Positions 42,904-53,325 are shown, counted from the stretch's first letter. The stretch: DNA of 64,000 nucleotides from Herminiimonas contaminans (GCF_015645465.1 NZ_JADOEL010000014.1:37709-101708); one strand, 5' to 3'. Program-made: numbers and translations. Notes: a model not told the origin generated them from the sequence alone.

Positions 42904-44236
42904 CCTCGTCGAGACTGATAGCAGAGAGCGGCAAGGTCAGCTCCACAGCCGCCCCACCCTCTTTACGGTTACGGGCGGCAACAGTACCACCCAGTTTGCG
43001 TGCAACATTCACCACCAGGAACAAGCCCAGACCGCTACCCGGACGTCCTTTGGTCGATTGATAAGGCTTGCCTATCTGCGACAACATGTCGGGTGGAAAA
43101 CCGGGACCTGCATCGGTAATCAGCAAAGTCAGCACATCTTCCTTGCTTGATACTTCCAGCCGAACCCAATGTGGCGACGCTTCGACCGCATTATCCAATA
43201 CATTGCAGATCATTTGTTTCAATACCGAATCGAATACAACAGGTACGTCCTGTTCTATGCGGTTCTTGTATTCAAAGTAGGTAATCGCACGACTGCTGCG
43301 CCACTCTGCCGCCAAATCATTCAGGAAAGTGTTGAGCGTGGTTTTCACCGACGATTCACCGCGCGCTTCACCGGCCGACAACAGGATGCTGCTGACGATG
43401 GCCTTGCAACGCTTGAGTTGCGTTTCCATCTCGACGATTTCAGCCCGCAGTTCCGGATTGTTGGTGAACTCTGGCATGCGACGCCAGTCACCCAGGATCA
43501 CCGACAGCGTCGCCAATGGCGTACCCAATTCATGAGCAGCGCCGGAAGCCAACAGCCCCATGCGCACAATGTTTTCCTCTTCCGTCGCACGCTTGCGCAG
43601 GTCGGCCAGTTGCGTCGCACCGGTACGCAGGTTGCGATTGATACGCGTGATGAAAAAAGCCAGCAGGATGGCGTTCAGCGAAAAGCAGATCAGCACACCT
43701 TGCACATACATGCTGAAGACCAGGTATTCGTGATCGTAAGGCAGCGTCAGCGGGCTGGAGAGTATCGACAAGGCGACCAGGCAGGCGCTGGTGATCGCGA
43801 CGATAATCCAGGTCGACCACGCTTCCAGCAACACGGCGCTGAGGATGACCTGTAGCAGGTAGAGGAAGATGAAAGGATTGGTGGTGCCGCCGCTGAGATA
43901 GAGCTGGGCTGTGAGGATAGCAACGTCGACCAGCAGGGCGAGGAACAACTCGCTATTCGAAACCCGGGGACGTTCGTGCCAGCGCAGGTGGCTGGCAATA
44001 TTGAAAGCAACCAGGCAGACCAGCACCTCCAGCATATGCCGTACCGGTAGCTCGATGCCCAGACCCAGCGTGACCACAGCTATCGTTGTAATTTGTCCAA
44101 CGACGGCGATCCAGCGCAGCTGGATCAACTGTTGCATGTTTTTGTGGCCTACGGAATTTTCGCTATCCGTGGTCGACCAGCGATCCCGCTCTTTTACGGC
44201 GTCCTTATTCGCTGGCGCTTCGGTTTTTCCCAACAT
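42884..44236 (-). CDS. regB: RegB/PrrB-type redox-sensing histidine kinase
   Basis: The product has 450 residues. Six membrane helices are followed by a HisKA/HATPase core. The family's quinone-sensing motif GGTTNPF is at residues 116-122, the phosphoacceptor is H235 in AAHELGTPLATLS, and Cys277 (QLKRCKAIV) occupies the place of the redox-active cysteine of RegB. The ATPase domain shows MICNVLDNAVEAS, DAGPGFP and GSGLGLFLVV. It should become active when the quinone pool is reduced or oxygen is scarce. It overlaps the SURF1 gene by 32 bases and sits at the end of the cyo operon. Confidence 0.93.
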   Translation of the reverse strand: MLGKTEAPANKDAVKERDRWSTTDSENSVGHKNMQQLIQLRWIAVVGQITTIAVVTLGLGIELPVRHMLEVLVCLVAFNIASHLRWHERPRVSNSELFLALLVDVAILTAQLYLSGGTTNPFIFLYLLQVILSAVLLEAWSTWIIVAITSACLVALSILSSPLTLPYDHEYLVFSMYVQGVLICFSLNAILLAFFITRINRNLRTGATQLADLRKRATEEENIVRMGLLASGAAHELGTPLATLSVILGDWRRMPEFTNNPELRAEIVEMETQLKRCKAIVSSILLSAGEARGESSVKTTLNTFLNDLAAEWRSSRAITYFEYKNRIEQDVPVVFDSVLKQMICNVLDNAVEASPHWVRLEVSSKEDVLTLLITDAGPGFPPDMLSQIGKPYQSTKGRPGSGLGLFLVVNVARKLGGTVAARNRKEGGAAVELTLPLSAISLDEDDEDVG

Positions 44237-45065
44237 CTTCGGTTTCTCGGTCTATACGGTCAGCACGGGTGCCGGCAGCGCGCGCCTTGCGCTCTTCGCG
44301 CCTGAACCAAAAAGCCGCGCCCGCCACCATCAAGGCAAGAGCATACCAAGTAAGTGCATAGACGAGATGGTTATTATGAAATGAGATGATGGTCAGACCA
44401 CCGACCGGCTCAGCGATAGTCCGATCTGCGACCGCGCTGCCAGCTGTAGGCTTGGCCGCTTCCGCGTCGATGAAGTAAGGTGCGACCGGTGCCAGCTGGT
44501 GTTGCGCAGCGATCGCCTGCACGTCACGCGAATACCAGCGATTGCCGGCCGGATCGTTGTGACGCAGGAAACCACCACCCGGCTCGCTGATACGCAACAA
44601 GCCGCTGACGCTGACCACTTGCTGCGGATCACCTGCCGCCGGTGTGCTGCGTTCCGGTATGTAACCACGATTGATCAGGAAGATATTGCCGTCTGCGCTA
44701 CGCAACGGTGTTAACACCCAGAAACCTGCACCCAGTTCGGTGACTGCCTGTACCTTGACCGACTGCTCATACAGGAAATTGCCGCTGACGCTGACATGCC
44801 GGTACTCATCATTGGCTGCGCTGACTTGCGGCCATGCTTGAGGTCCCGGTGCCGGGGTAGCGGCAGCATGCACGCGTTGTTCGACACGTTCGATCAACGC
44901 CAGCTTCCACTGCAGCCGATATACCTGCCAGGTGCCAAGGGCGACCAGGCCGGTGAACAAAACGAGCGCTATCACGGCCAGCACCGTCAAGGTGGTGGTC
45001 GAACGTGAAAGCGGCCCGGCTTCCTTCGAAACCGAGCCGCTCGTCTGTGCAGACTGATCAGTCAT
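44205..45065 (-). CDS. SURF1-family oxidase assembly factor
   Basis: The product has 286 residues. Two membrane helices flank a soluble domain: an N-terminal one (LTVLAVIALVLFTGLVALG) followed by GTWQVYRLQWKLALIERV, and a C-terminal one (YALTWYALALMVAGAAFWFR). Between them YRHVSVSGNFLYEQSV, GFWVLTPLRSADGNIFLINRGYIP (read in two parts) and NNHLVYALTWY are typical SURF1 landmarks. SURF1 helps insert haem into haem-copper oxidases. Its ATG shares one base with the cyoD stop, so it is co-translated with the oxidase it probably assembles. Confidence 0.92.
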   Translation of the reverse strand: MTDQSAQTSGSVSKEAGPLSRSTTTLTVLAVIALVLFTGLVALGTWQVYRLQWKLALIERVEQRVHAAATPAPGPQAWPQVSAANDEYRHVSVSGNFLYEQSVKVQAVTELGAGFWVLTPLRSADGNIFLINRGYIPERSTPAAGDPQQVVSVSGLLRISEPGGGFLRHNDPAGNRWYSRDVQAIAAQHQLAPVAPYFIDAEAAKPTAGSAVADRTIAEPVGGLTIISFHNNHLVYALTWYALALMVAGAAFWFRREERKARAAGTRADRIDRETEDVGKNRSASE

Positions 45066-45514
45066 TAGCGATGATTCATCTGCTGGGCTGCGCCCGTCAT
45101 CGCATTCGATGAAGTGTGCAGCTCATTGGTAGGATCCATCAGGTGCGGCATCATGTTGTGGTTCATGTGGTACATGACCCAGATCGAACCAGCCAGCATG
45201 ATCACAACCACCATCACGGTGAAGATCAGACCCAGCATCGACCAGCCACCTTCCGACTTGGTGTTCATGTGCAGGAAGTAAATCATATGCACTACAACTT
45301 GTACCGCAGCAAAGCCGAGGATAACAAATGCGGTAGTGCTGGAGCTGTCAAACACCTTGGCCATGACCAGCCAGAACGGAATCGCTGTCAGGATGACCGA
45401 CAGGATGAAACCGATGGCGTAGCTTTTCAGGCTGCCGTGTGCGTGACCGTCGTCGTGACCATGACCATGGCCGTGGTCGGCGCCATGCGCGCCGTGTGCG
45501 TGATGATCGCTCAT
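45065..45514 (-). CDS. cyoD: Cytochrome o ubiquinol oxidase subunit IV
   Basis: The product has 149 residues from the ATG at 45514, which overlaps the cyoC stop (ATGA). A striking His/Gly/Ala-rich start (HAHGAHGADHGHGHGHDDGH) precedes three membrane helices: YAIGFILSVILTAIPFWLVM, AFVILGFAAVQVVVHMIYFL and MLGLIFTVMVVVIMLAGSIW, ending in a further His/Met-rich tail. The helices match CyoD. The His-rich extension is longer than in E. coli CyoD and could bind metal, but this is inference. Confidence 0.93.
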   Translation of the reverse strand: MSDHHAHGAHGADHGHGHGHDDGHAHGSLKSYAIGFILSVILTAIPFWLVMAKVFDSSSTTAFVILGFAAVQVVVHMIYFLHMNTKSEGGWSMLGLIFTVMVVVIMLAGSIWVMYHMNHNMMPHLMDPTNELHTSSNAMTGAAQQMNHR

Positions 45515-46143
45515 GGCAACACTCCCATCAGATAAACAAAGGTAAATACACCGATCCAGATCACGTCCAGGAAGTGCCAGAACATCGACAGGCACATCAG
45601 GCGACGACCGTTTTCAGGAATCAGACCGTGACGTTTCAATTGGAACATCAGGGTAACCAGCCAGACGATACCGAAGGTCACGTGCAGACCGTGGGTAGCA
45701 ACCAGGGCAAAGAAGGCCGTCAGGAAGCCGCTGCGTTGCGGACCTGCACCTTCGTGCAACAGGTGGCTGAACTCATACAGTTCGAGTGCCAGGAAGGCTG
45801 CGCCGAGCAAACCGGTGACTGCCAGCCAGATCATGGTGGCGTTCAGGCGTTTGCGTTGTGCTTCCAGCATGGCGAAGCCGTAGGTAATCGACGACAACAG
45901 CAGGAAAGCCGTATTCATCGCTACCAGTGGCAGGTCAAACAGGTCAGCACCGGTAGGACCGCCTGCGTAGTTGCGACCCAATACTGCGTAGGTTGCGAAC
46001 AGACACGCGAAAATCAGGCAGTCGCTCATCAGGTACAACCAGAAACCCAGCAAGGTGCCGTTTTCCGGATGATGCTCTTGCACGTAGTAACGCGCGCTTG
46101 GGTCAGCGCTCAGAGCGCTTGAGTTTGCGGTAATTTCAGACAT
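45511..46143 (-). CDS. cyoC: Cytochrome o ubiquinol oxidase subunit III
   Basis: The product has 210 residues with five membrane helices, as in CyoC. Landmarks include [20 protein letters not shown], the [20 protein letters not shown] loop with the conserved Glu, and [20 protein letters not shown]. Subunit III stabilises the oxidase core and its proton entry. It overlaps cyoB by 8 bases and cyoD by 4. Confidence 0.95.
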   Translation of the reverse strand: MSEITANSSALSADPSARYYVQEHHPENGTLLGFWLYLMSDCLIFACLFATYAVLGRNYAGGPTGADLFDLPLVAMNTAFLLLSSITYGFAMLEAQRKRLNATMIWLAVTGLLGAAFLALELYEFSHLLHEGAGPQRSGFLTAFFALVATHGLHVTFGIVWLVTLMFQLKRHGLIPENGRRLMCLSMFWHFLDVIWIGVFTFVYLMGVLP

Positions 46144-48139
46144 GGCTTTCCAACAAGCGAGTGCGAAGATTTTCGGTACGGGCTACTTCTTCCGCCGGAA
46201 TGTAATAATCGCGTTTGTAATTAAAGGTATGGATGATGATCGCTGCCAGCAGGACCACAAAGGTCACGCTTGCCACCAGCCACATTTGCCAGATCAGGCA
46301 GAAACCAATCGCTGCGCTGATCGCCGAAATGATGAAGCCTGCGCCAGTGTTTTTCGGCATATGGATAGCGGTGAAACCTTCCAGCGGACGCTTGTAACCA
46401 TTCTTCTTCATGTCAGCCCAGGTATCGTTATCGTAGACCTTAGGTGTGAACGCGAAGTTGTAGTCTGGTGGTGGCGACGAAGTCGACCATTCCAGAGTAC
46501 GGCCATCCCATGGATCACCAGTCACGTCACGCAATTCATCGCGACGACGGAAGCTGACGTAGAACTGGATCAGCATCGAACCGATACCCAGCGCGATCAG
46601 GACCGCACCGAACGCAGCAACCTGGAACCAGATTTGCAGCGATGGATCCTGGAACTGGCTCATACGACGGGTAACACCCATCAGGCCGAGTACGTACAAC
46701 GGCATGAAGGCCATCCAGAAACCGACGATCCAGAACCAGAACGAGCATTTACCCCAGAACACGTCCAGCTTGAAGCCGAATGCTTTCGGGAACCAGTAGT
46801 TGATACCTGCAAACAGGCCGAACAACACACCACCGATAATCACGTTATGGAAGTGAGCGATCAGGAACAGGCTGTTATGCAATACAAAGTCAGCTGGTGG
46901 TACTGCCAGCAAGACGCCGGTCATACCGCCGATCACGAAAGTGATCATAAAGCCGATGGTCCACATCATAGGCAGTTCGAAACGGATACGGCCGCGATAC
47001 ATCGTGAACAACCAGTTGAAAATCTTCGCGCCGGTAGGGATCGAGATAATCATCGTGGTGATACCGAAGAACGAGTTGACGCTGGCCCCTGAACCCATGG
47101 TGAAGAAGTGATGCAGCCACACCAGGTAAGACAGGATGGTAATAACCACGGTCGCGTACACCATCGAGGTGTAACCGAACAGACGCTTGGCCGAGAAGGT
47201 CGATACCACTTCCGAGAACACGCCGAACAACGGCAGGATCAGAATGTAGACTTCAGGATGTCCCCAGATCCAGATCAGGTTGACATACATCATCGCGTTG
47301 CCGCCCAGATCATTGGTGAAGAAGTTGGTGCCGAAGATACGATCCAGCGACAACATCGCCAGTACTGCGGTCAGTACCGGGAACGCAGCAACGATCAGAA
47401 CGTTGGTACACAGAGCGGTCCAGCTGAACACTGGCATCTTCATCATGTCCATGCCTGGTGCACGCATCTTGACGATGGTGACGATCAGGTTGACACCTGA
47501 CAGCAGCGTGCCGACACCGGCAATCTGTAATGACCAGATGTAGTAATCAACCCCGACGTCCGGACTCGCCAGAATACCCGACAGCGGTGGATAAGCCAGC
47601 CAGCCGGTTTTTGCGAATTCACCAACGAACAGTGAAGCCATCACCAGGACAGCACCGAAGGTGGTCATCCAGAAGCTGAAGTTATTCAGGAATGGGAAAG
47701 CAACGTCGCGTGCACCGATTTGCAGTGGCACTACGTAGTTCATCAGACCGGTAACCAATGGCATCGCCACGAAGAAAATCATGATCACGCCGTGCGCGGT
47801 GAAGATCTGGTCGTAGTGATGTGGTGGCAGGAAGCCTGGGTTGTCGCCGAAAGCAATCGCTTGCTGGGCGCGCATCATCAATGCATCGGCAAAGCCGCGC
47901 ATCAGCATGATCAAACCGAGGATCATGTACATGATGCCGATTTTCTTGTGATCGATGCTGGTGATCCAGTCACGCCACAAAGTACCCCACAAACGGAAGT
48001 ATGTAATGCCGCCCAGGACAGCGATGCCGCCCAGGACAACCATTGCAAACGTCACCAGCAGGATAGGCTCATGGAACGGAATTGCGTCCCAATTCAGACG
48101 GCCGAAGATAAGCTTCGTCAGATCAGTATGGTCTTGCAT
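46136..48139 (-). CDS. cyoB: Cytochrome o ubiquinol oxidase subunit I
   Basis: The product has 667 residues. It contains all haem-copper ligands: [12 protein letters not shown] for low-spin haem, [14 protein letters not shown] with the CuB histidine and cross-linked tyrosine, the WLHHFFTMG CuB pair, and [13 protein letters not shown] with the two haem histidines. The N-terminal extension and the C-terminal two-helix region ([20 protein letters not shown]) are typical of CyoB rather than cytochrome c oxidases. It reduces oxygen with electrons from ubiquinol and pumps protons. Its ATG shares a base with the cyoA stop. Confidence 0.98.
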   Translation of the reverse strand: MQDHTDLTKLIFGRLNWDAIPFHEPILLVTFAMVVLGGIAVLGGITYFRLWGTLWRDWITSIDHKKIGIMYMILGLIMLMRGFADALMMRAQQAIAFGDNPGFLPPHHYDQIFTAHGVIMIFFVAMPLVTGLMNYVVPLQIGARDVAFPFLNNFSFWMTTFGAVLVMASLFVGEFAKTGWLAYPPLSGILASPDVGVDYYIWSLQIAGVGTLLSGVNLIVTIVKMRAPGMDMMKMPVFSWTALCTNVLIVAAFPVLTAVLAMLSLDRIFGTNFFTNDLGGNAMMYVNLIWIWGHPEVYILILPLFGVFSEVVSTFSAKRLFGYTSMVYATVVITILSYLVWLHHFFTMGSGASVNSFFGITTMIISIPTGAKIFNWLFTMYRGRIRFELPMMWTIGFMITFVIGGMTGVLLAVPPADFVLHNSLFLIAHFHNVIIGGVLFGLFAGINYWFPKAFGFKLDVFWGKCSFWFWIVGFWMAFMPLYVLGLMGVTRRMSQFQDPSLQIWFQVAAFGAVLIALGIGSMLIQFYVSFRRRDELRDVTGDPWDGRTLEWSTSSPPPDYNFAFTPKVYDNDTWADMKKNGYKRPLEGFTAIHMPKNTGAGFIISAISAAIGFCLIWQMWLVASVTFVVLLAAIIIHTFNYKRDYYIPAEEVARTENLRTRLLESHV

Positions 48140-49155
48140 TAGTTACTCTTCAATAAATTGGTGGACGGAGTACATACCGCTGCATCGATTTCAGCAAGGG
48201 CTGTTTTGTCGTCTCTGAGGAAATTCTTCGCTGCAGCCTGAACCTTCATACGGGTCATGTCTTCGTGCATGATTTTATTCATGCAGACAGTGCCTTCAGC
48301 GACGCAACGATTCAGGACAGCGTGATACAGGTCTGGCGCAACTTTACCGAAGTGACGTACCGGCTCACGTTCGCTAGGCTGTTCGAGTTCGGTGTAAACC
48401 GCACGATCCAGGGTCTGGCCGTTTTTCTTCGCGTCTTTCACCCATTGATCAAAGTCAGCTACGTCCATGCCGTGATACTTGAAGCGCATGTGCGAGAAGC
48501 CCGGGCCACTGAAGTTCGCCGAGAAGCCGTCAAACGTACCTGGCTTATTAATAACCGCGTTCAGCTGGGTTTCCATGCCTGGCATTGCGTAGATCTGACC
48601 AGCCAGTGCAGGAATATAGAACGAGTTCATGACTGTCGATGCCGTGATCTTGAAGCGGATAGGCACGTCAACAGGTGTCGCCAACTCATTAATAGTTGCA
48701 ATACCTTGTTCCGGATAGATGAACAACCACTTCCAGTCGAGCGCCACAACTTCAATCGTCAGCGGTTCAGCAGCAGCCGAAATCGGACGGTTGGCATCCA
48801 GGCGGTCGAGCGGACGATATGGGTCGAGCTTGTGAGTACTGATCCAGGTGATCAGACCCAATGCGATAATGATCAGCAGCGGAGCGCCCCAGATCACCAA
48901 TTCGAGTTGTGTAGAATGATCCCAGTCTGGGTCGTATTTAGCTTCGGTGTTGCTCTTGCGGTAGCGCCATGCGAATAAAATCGTCAGGGCGATGACAGGA
49001 ACAATAATCAACAACATAAGTAGCGTGGAAACAACGATTAGTTGTCCCTGCTGAGCGGCAATGTCACCTGATGGATTCAATACTACCCAGTCACATCCGG
49101 CCAGCAATGTGAGTGGTAACAGCATTAATCCGCGACGAGTTATCAAAGAAGTCAT
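48139..49155 (-). CDS. cyoA: Cytochrome o ubiquinol oxidase subunit II
   Basis: The product has 338 residues. A lipoprotein signal ([14 protein letters not shown]) is followed by two helices and the cupredoxin-like periplasmic domain ([40 protein letters not shown]). The CuA ligands of cytochrome c oxidases are absent, as expected for quinol oxidases. It heads the operon cyoABCD-surf1-regB-regA on the minus strand. The 148 bases to the divergent MFS gene should hold its promoter; I do not see an unmistakable FNR-type box there. Confidence 0.96.
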   Translation of the reverse strand: MTSLITRRGLMLLPLTLLAGCDWVVLNPSGDIAAQQGQLIVVSTLLMLLIIVPVIALTILFAWRYRKSNTEAKYDPDWDHSTQLELVIWGAPLLIIIALGLITWISTHKLDPYRPLDRLDANRPISAAAEPLTIEVVALDWKWLFIYPEQGIATINELATPVDVPIRFKITASTVMNSFYIPALAGQIYAMPGMETQLNAVINKPGTFDGFSANFSGPGFSHMRFKYHGMDVADFDQWVKDAKKNGQTLDRAVYTELEQPSEREPVRHFGKVAPDLYHAVLNRCVAEGTVCMNKIMHEDMTRMKVQAAAKNFLRDDKTALAEIDAAVCTPSTNLLKSN

Positions 49156-49303
49156 TCAATGCATTACGGAGGTTGGGAGATCGTGATAATGTAATACAAA
49201 CAGCGCGCGTTGCCGATTGGACGTTTTGTCCCACCCTACGGGTAAGGGACTTGTGGTGTGGGACGGCGTCAGCGCGGTGTTCAACATGATTGGAGACATA
49301 ATT

Positions 49304-50647
49304 ATGGCTAACACGTATGACACCGTACTTCCAGATGACTCCAAACTTGCCTCGCCTGGTAATGGTCCTAGACTGATCAACACTCGTGGTGGTCACATTG
49401 CCCCGGGGGAAATTGCCATTGGCGTTGTTATTGGTCGCGCATCAGAGTATTTCGACTTCTTTGTATACGCCATCGCTTCGGTGTTGGTATTCCCAGCTGT
49501 TTTCTTTCCATTTGCACAACCTCTAGAAGCCACACTGTATTCATTTACCGTGTTTGCCTTCGCTTTCCTGGCCCGACCGCTAGGGACCGTTATCTTTATG
49601 GCAATTCAACGCCGGTTTAGCCGGGAAGCCAAGCTCACGCTGGCGCTCTTCCTGCTCGGCTTCTCCACGGCTGGTATTGCCTTCCTGCCGAATTACGCCC
49701 AACTGGGTGCCAGCGCCATCCTGGCCCTGTCGCTGTTGCGCATAGGCCAAGGCATCGCGCTGGGCGGCTCGTGGGACGGCTTGCCTTCGCTGCTGGCACT
49801 CAATGCACCGCAAAACCGCCGCGGCTGGTATGCGATGCTGGGTCAACTCGGTGCGCCGGTTGGTTTCGCGATTGCTGCCGGATTGTTCTCCTATCTCCTG
49901 TCCGAGTTGTCGCGCGCCGACTTCCTCGACTGGGGCTGGCGCTATCCGTTCTATGTAGCGTTTGCGATCAACGTGGTGGCACTGTTCGCCCGCTTGCGTC
50001 TGGTGTCCACACCTGAATACTCGCACCTGCTGGATGAACAAGAGCTGGAGCCGGTCAGCGCGACTGAAATTGTGCAAAAACAAGGCCGCAACCTGATCAT
50101 CGGCGCACTGGCAGCATTGGCCAGCTATGCCCTGTTCCATCTGGTAACTGTATTCCCATTGTCGTGGATCAGCCTGTACTCGGATCGCTCCATCAGTGCC
50201 TTCCTGCACGTACAAATGATGGGCGCAGCGCTGGCAGCAGTCGGCATCGTCATCTCCGGCCTGGTTGCGGATAGATTCGGACGTCGCACCACACTCGGTA
50301 CGCTGGCCTGCCTGATCGCCATCTTCAGCGGCTTCGTTCCTATGCTGCTCAATGGCGGCACCCGCGGTGAAGACCTCTTCATCCTGATCGGCTTCGCGCT
50401 GCTCGGTTTGTCGTATGGTCAGGCTGCTGGTGCAGTATCGGCCAACTTCCACGCGAAGTACCGCTACACCGGCGCTGCCCTCACCTCGGATCTGGCATGG
50501 CTGGTCGGTGCTGCATTTGCACCGCTGGTCGCACTGGGCCTGTCGGCACACTTCGGCCTGGGTTATGTCAGCCTCTACCTGCTGTCTGGTGCAGTTGGTT
50601 CGCTGGCGGCACTGAGTCTGAATAGAGCACTGGAAATTCGGAACTAG
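49304..50647 (+). CDS. MFS transporter, metabolite:H+ symporter-like
   Basis: The product has 447 residues from the ATG at 49304, which has a GGAGA site; an upstream in-frame start adds residues without character. Twelve helices are visible. Motifs such as ARPLGTVIFMAIQRRFSREA and LVADRFGRRTTLGTLAC, and LRIGQGIALGGSWDGLPSLL, match the metabolite:H+ symporter group (shikimate/proline-betaine/alpha-ketoglutarate type). The first 45 residues are polar and cytosolic. It diverges from cyoA and ends before a strong terminator. The substrate is unknown. Confidence 0.9.
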   Translation: MANTYDTVLPDDSKLASPGNGPRLINTRGGHIAPGEIAIGVVIGRASEYFDFFVYAIASVLVFPAVFFPFAQPLEATLYSFTVFAFAFLARPLGTVIFMAIQRRFSREAKLTLALFLLGFSTAGIAFLPNYAQLGASAILALSLLRIGQGIALGGSWDGLPSLLALNAPQNRRGWYAMLGQLGAPVGFAIAAGLFSYLLSELSRADFLDWGWRYPFYVAFAINVVALFARLRLVSTPEYSHLLDEQELEPVSATEIVQKQGRNLIIGALAALASYALFHLVTVFPLSWISLYSDRSISAFLHVQMMGAALAAVGIVISGLVADRFGRRTTLGTLACLIAIFSGFVPMLLNGGTRGEDLFILIGFALLGLSYGQAAGAVSANFHAKYRYTGAALTSDLAWLVGAAFAPLVALGLSAHFGLGYVSLYLLSGAVGSLAALSLNRALEIRN

Positions 50648-50680
50648 CTTTAAGGCTGGCGCTTAGTGCGCCGGAAGCAA

Positions 50681-50712
50681 AAAGGGCAGACATATAAATG
50701 TCTGCCCTTTTT
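50681..50712 (+). terminator. Intrinsic terminator after the MFS gene
   Basis: GGGCAGACAT (50684-50693) pairs perfectly with ATGTCTGCCC (50698-50707) around an ATAA loop. A-run before and T-run after suggest it could work in both directions. The rest of the 369-base gap to the autotransporter gene shows no gene. Confidence 0.92.
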
Positions 50713-51016
50713 ATTTATATGCACAGCAAGAACGCCTACACTGCCACTCAATCGCAAGCGCGCTAAGAAAGAATGTCCGCTTTCGACCCAATGCAGACAT
50801 TCGTCTTGAAGTGCCTCTCTTCATCAATGCCACATACTCCCTGAACATCACTGATTTCGGGGATGTTCAACCTTCTAGTTTTGCTGTCTAATGTTGCCTA
50901 AATAAAACATCAGTAACACAGGCGGCCGACGACATATTTTTCTTGTCGATCCAATTGGCCCGTAATTCATTTGTCATCTGCCGCCCTAGGCTATCCATCT
51001 AACCTGGAAAATACTC

Positions 51017-53260
51017 ATGAACCACTGCTTTAAATCTGTCCTTAATCTATGTTCAGGCACCTCTCAGGTTACTTCAGAAAAAGCACGCAATGGAGGCAGA
51101 ACAGGTAAATCAGTCAACAAACTGGCGCTCGCTACCTTGCTTGGACTGTCAGCAGGCACTGCAGTAGCAGATGCAACCATTGACGGAGTTACCCAGACCG
51201 TGCCCTCAGGTACGAGTCTTGATGCTGCAGGGGATCTTTATGTTGGCCTAAATACTACCGCTCGACTGAATGTTACGAGCGGCAGCACAGTGACCAATAC
51301 CAATGCCTTTATCGGCTTGAGCAATACTAGCCAGGGCGAAGTATTCGTTAGCGGCACAGGCGCAACATGGACAACGAGCGGCGATCTCTATGTAGGCTGG
51401 GATGGGAACGCTTTTGTCATGGTTGAGAATGGTGCAAGCATCATCGCTCGTACTGCGACGATCCTTGCAGCGAATCCCACCGCCTACTCTCAGTTGACAA
51501 TCAGCGGCACCAGCGGCTCTCGTGGCGTGTTATCAACACCTTACATTTTTAAGGGTATCGGTACGGGGGAGCTTCATTGGGATGGCGGTATTCTGCAGGC
51601 CAGATCCGATGAGTTCGAATTCTTCCCCAATTTCAGTTCCGGGGAAATTGTTATTAACGGTGGCGGTGCCTTCTTCGATACCAATGGCTATAACGTTGGT
51701 GTGCAAAGGCCCGGCATCCTAATCGGCACCGGTGGCTTCACCAAATTGGGCGCAGGTACCCTCACCATCGCCGGCAACAACTCCTGGGGTGGTGACACGA
51801 CCGTAAACGCTGGCACACTGGCACTAGGCAGTTACACCCAGGGTGGCAGCCAGACCTTGACCATTGGCGTCGCCGACAGCACGAACTACGGCAGGCTGCA
51901 AGTCAGTGGCGTGGCCAACTTCAACAACAGCAACCTCGCCGTCAATGTCATTGGCAGCCCTACGCTGGCCAACAACCTCACTTTGACGGGTGTAGTCACG
52001 GCCGGTACGCTGAACGCAACGAGCTTCATCGTAACTGACAACTCCGCATTGTTCGACTTCAACGCCACCGTCAACAGCAACAGCGTTGACCTGAATGTCA
52101 TTGCCAGTGGTAGCGGCACATCCGGCACCACCGTCTACGGTTCGGCACTCAAGCATGGTCTGTACTCAGCCTTAGGTGCAGCCAGCGTCCTTGACACCCA
52201 GGTTCAGGGAACTCCAACCGGCGATATGGCCAACGTCGTCACTGCACTTGGCCGGCAACCGGACGAGCGCAGTGTGGCCCGCGCCGTGGCCCAGACACTG
52301 CCGCTTATCTCCGGCAATCACGCTGTGCAAGGCACCTTGAGCAGCTTCCAGAAAGTGGTGCAGAACCAGATGCAGGGTAATGGCAACACAACCGGTTTGT
52401 CATCAGGCGATGCACTGTCCAATAAAAATGCATGGGGCAAGGTATTTGGCTCCCGTGCTGAGCAGGATGACCGCAGTGGCGCTGCTGGCTTCAAAGCAGA
52501 TACCTGGGGGCTGGCATTGGGTGCCGATGCACAAGTCGCGCAGGGTGCTCGCTTTGGTGTGGCCTACGCTTACGCCAAGACCTCGGTCAACGGCAATACC
52601 GAACTGAATGGGTCCGCACAACGTGCCAATATCGGTTCGCACATTGTTGCGTTGTATGGGAGTAAAGATATTGGTGACAATCGCACTTTCTCGTTTCAAG
52701 GTGACCTTGGCGTCAGTAACAACGAATCCACACGCCACATCGACTTTGGTGGATTAAACCGCACAGCACGTGCCGATTACCGTACTTATAGCGCGCATGT
52801 TGGTGCAGCTATTTCGCAAGCGTTCGCGTTAAATGAAAAGACGACGCTGACGCCGACACTGCGTGCCGATTACACATGGCTCAAATCTCAGGGCTACACC
52901 GAGAATGGTGCGGATGCATTAAACCTGGCCGTGGGTTCGAACAAAGCAGAAGCGTTTGTGATTGGTGCGGATGGGTATCTGCAGCATCGCTTCTCGAACA
53001 CATCTCGCCTAGATGCCAATCTTGGTATCGGCTACGACGCCATCAATGAGCGGGGCAATATCATTTCTACCTATGCTGGTGCGCCTGGACAAGCATTTGT
53101 GACGACCGGCATTGACCACTCCCCGTGGCTGGTGCGTGGTGGCATCGGCTACAGCATGTTGGCTGCCAATAGTACGGAAGTTAGTTTCCGCTACGATGCA
53201 GAAGGTCGTTCGGAATACCTGAATCACACCGCATCGGTTCGGGCGAAGTGGGCGTTCTGA
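51017..53260 (+). CDS. Type Va autotransporter with extended signal peptide
   Basis: The product has 747 residues. The N-terminus MNHCFKSVLNLCSGTSQVTS resembles the extended signal peptide region (ESPR) of large autotransporters and precedes a core (LALATLLGLSAGTAVA). The passenger, about residues 52-440, is Gly/Thr/Asn/Ser-rich with beta-helix repeats and the autotransporter-associated motif FTKLGAGTLTIAGNNSWGGD with TTVNAGTLALG. The C-terminal 280 residues form the autotransporter barrel (NAWGKVFGSRAEQDD to SVRAKWAF). The passenger is short and no protease or lipase triad is visible, so an adhesion-like role is only a guess. It stands alone between terminators. Confidence 0.92.
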   Translation: MNHCFKSVLNLCSGTSQVTSEKARNGGRTGKSVNKLALATLLGLSAGTAVADATIDGVTQTVPSGTSLDAAGDLYVGLNTTARLNVTSGSTVTNTNAFIGLSNTSQGEVFVSGTGATWTTSGDLYVGWDGNAFVMVENGASIIARTATILAANPTAYSQLTISGTSGSRGVLSTPYIFKGIGTGELHWDGGILQARSDEFEFFPNFSSGEIVINGGGAFFDTNGYNVGVQRPGILIGTGGFTKLGAGTLTIAGNNSWGGDTTVNAGTLALGSYTQGGSQTLTIGVADSTNYGRLQVSGVANFNNSNLAVNVIGSPTLANNLTLTGVVTAGTLNATSFIVTDNSALFDFNATVNSNSVDLNVIASGSGTSGTTVYGSALKHGLYSALGAASVLDTQVQGTPTGDMANVVTALGRQPDERSVARAVAQTLPLISGNHAVQGTLSSFQKVVQNQMQGNGNTTGLSSGDALSNKNAWGKVFGSRAEQDDRSGAAGFKADTWGLALGADAQVAQGARFGVAYAYAKTSVNGNTELNGSAQRANIGSHIVALYGSKDIGDNRTFSFQGDLGVSNNESTRHIDFGGLNRTARADYRTYSAHVGAAISQAFALNEKTTLTPTLRADYTWLKSQGYTENGADALNLAVGSNKAEAFVIGADGYLQHRFSNTSRLDANLGIGYDAINERGNIISTYAGAPGQAFVTTGIDHSPWLVRGGIGYSMLAANSTEVSFRYDAEGRSEYLNHTASVRAKWAF

Positions 53261-53283
53261 CGCCTTAGAAGTGCCCCAAAAAA

Positions 53284-53309
53284 AAGCGACCATTTGGTCG
53301 CTTTTTTTA
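53284..53309 (+). terminator. Intrinsic terminator after the autotransporter gene
   Basis: AAGCGACCA (53284-53292) and TGGTCGCTT (53295-53303) form a perfect stem with a TT loop, flanked by A-run and T-run. It ends the autotransporter transcript 24 bases after the stop codon. Confidence 0.92.
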
Positions 53310-53325
53310 CATCTCTGCGTGTCCG

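Noticed and set aside
45439..46122. 227-codon plus-strand open frame across cyoD/cyoC
   Set aside because: It is antisense to two overlapping oxidase genes and shows only the complement of His-rich coding sequence.
46142..47092. 316-codon plus-strand open frame inside cyoB
   Set aside because: It is antisense to a certain gene, rich in His/Gln/Asp/Arg as expected from the complement of coding DNA, and has no domain.
49580..50551. 323-codon minus-strand open frame inside the MFS gene
   Set aside because: Antisense shadow of a clear 12-helix transporter; composition is Gln/Arg/Cys-rich and no motif is present.
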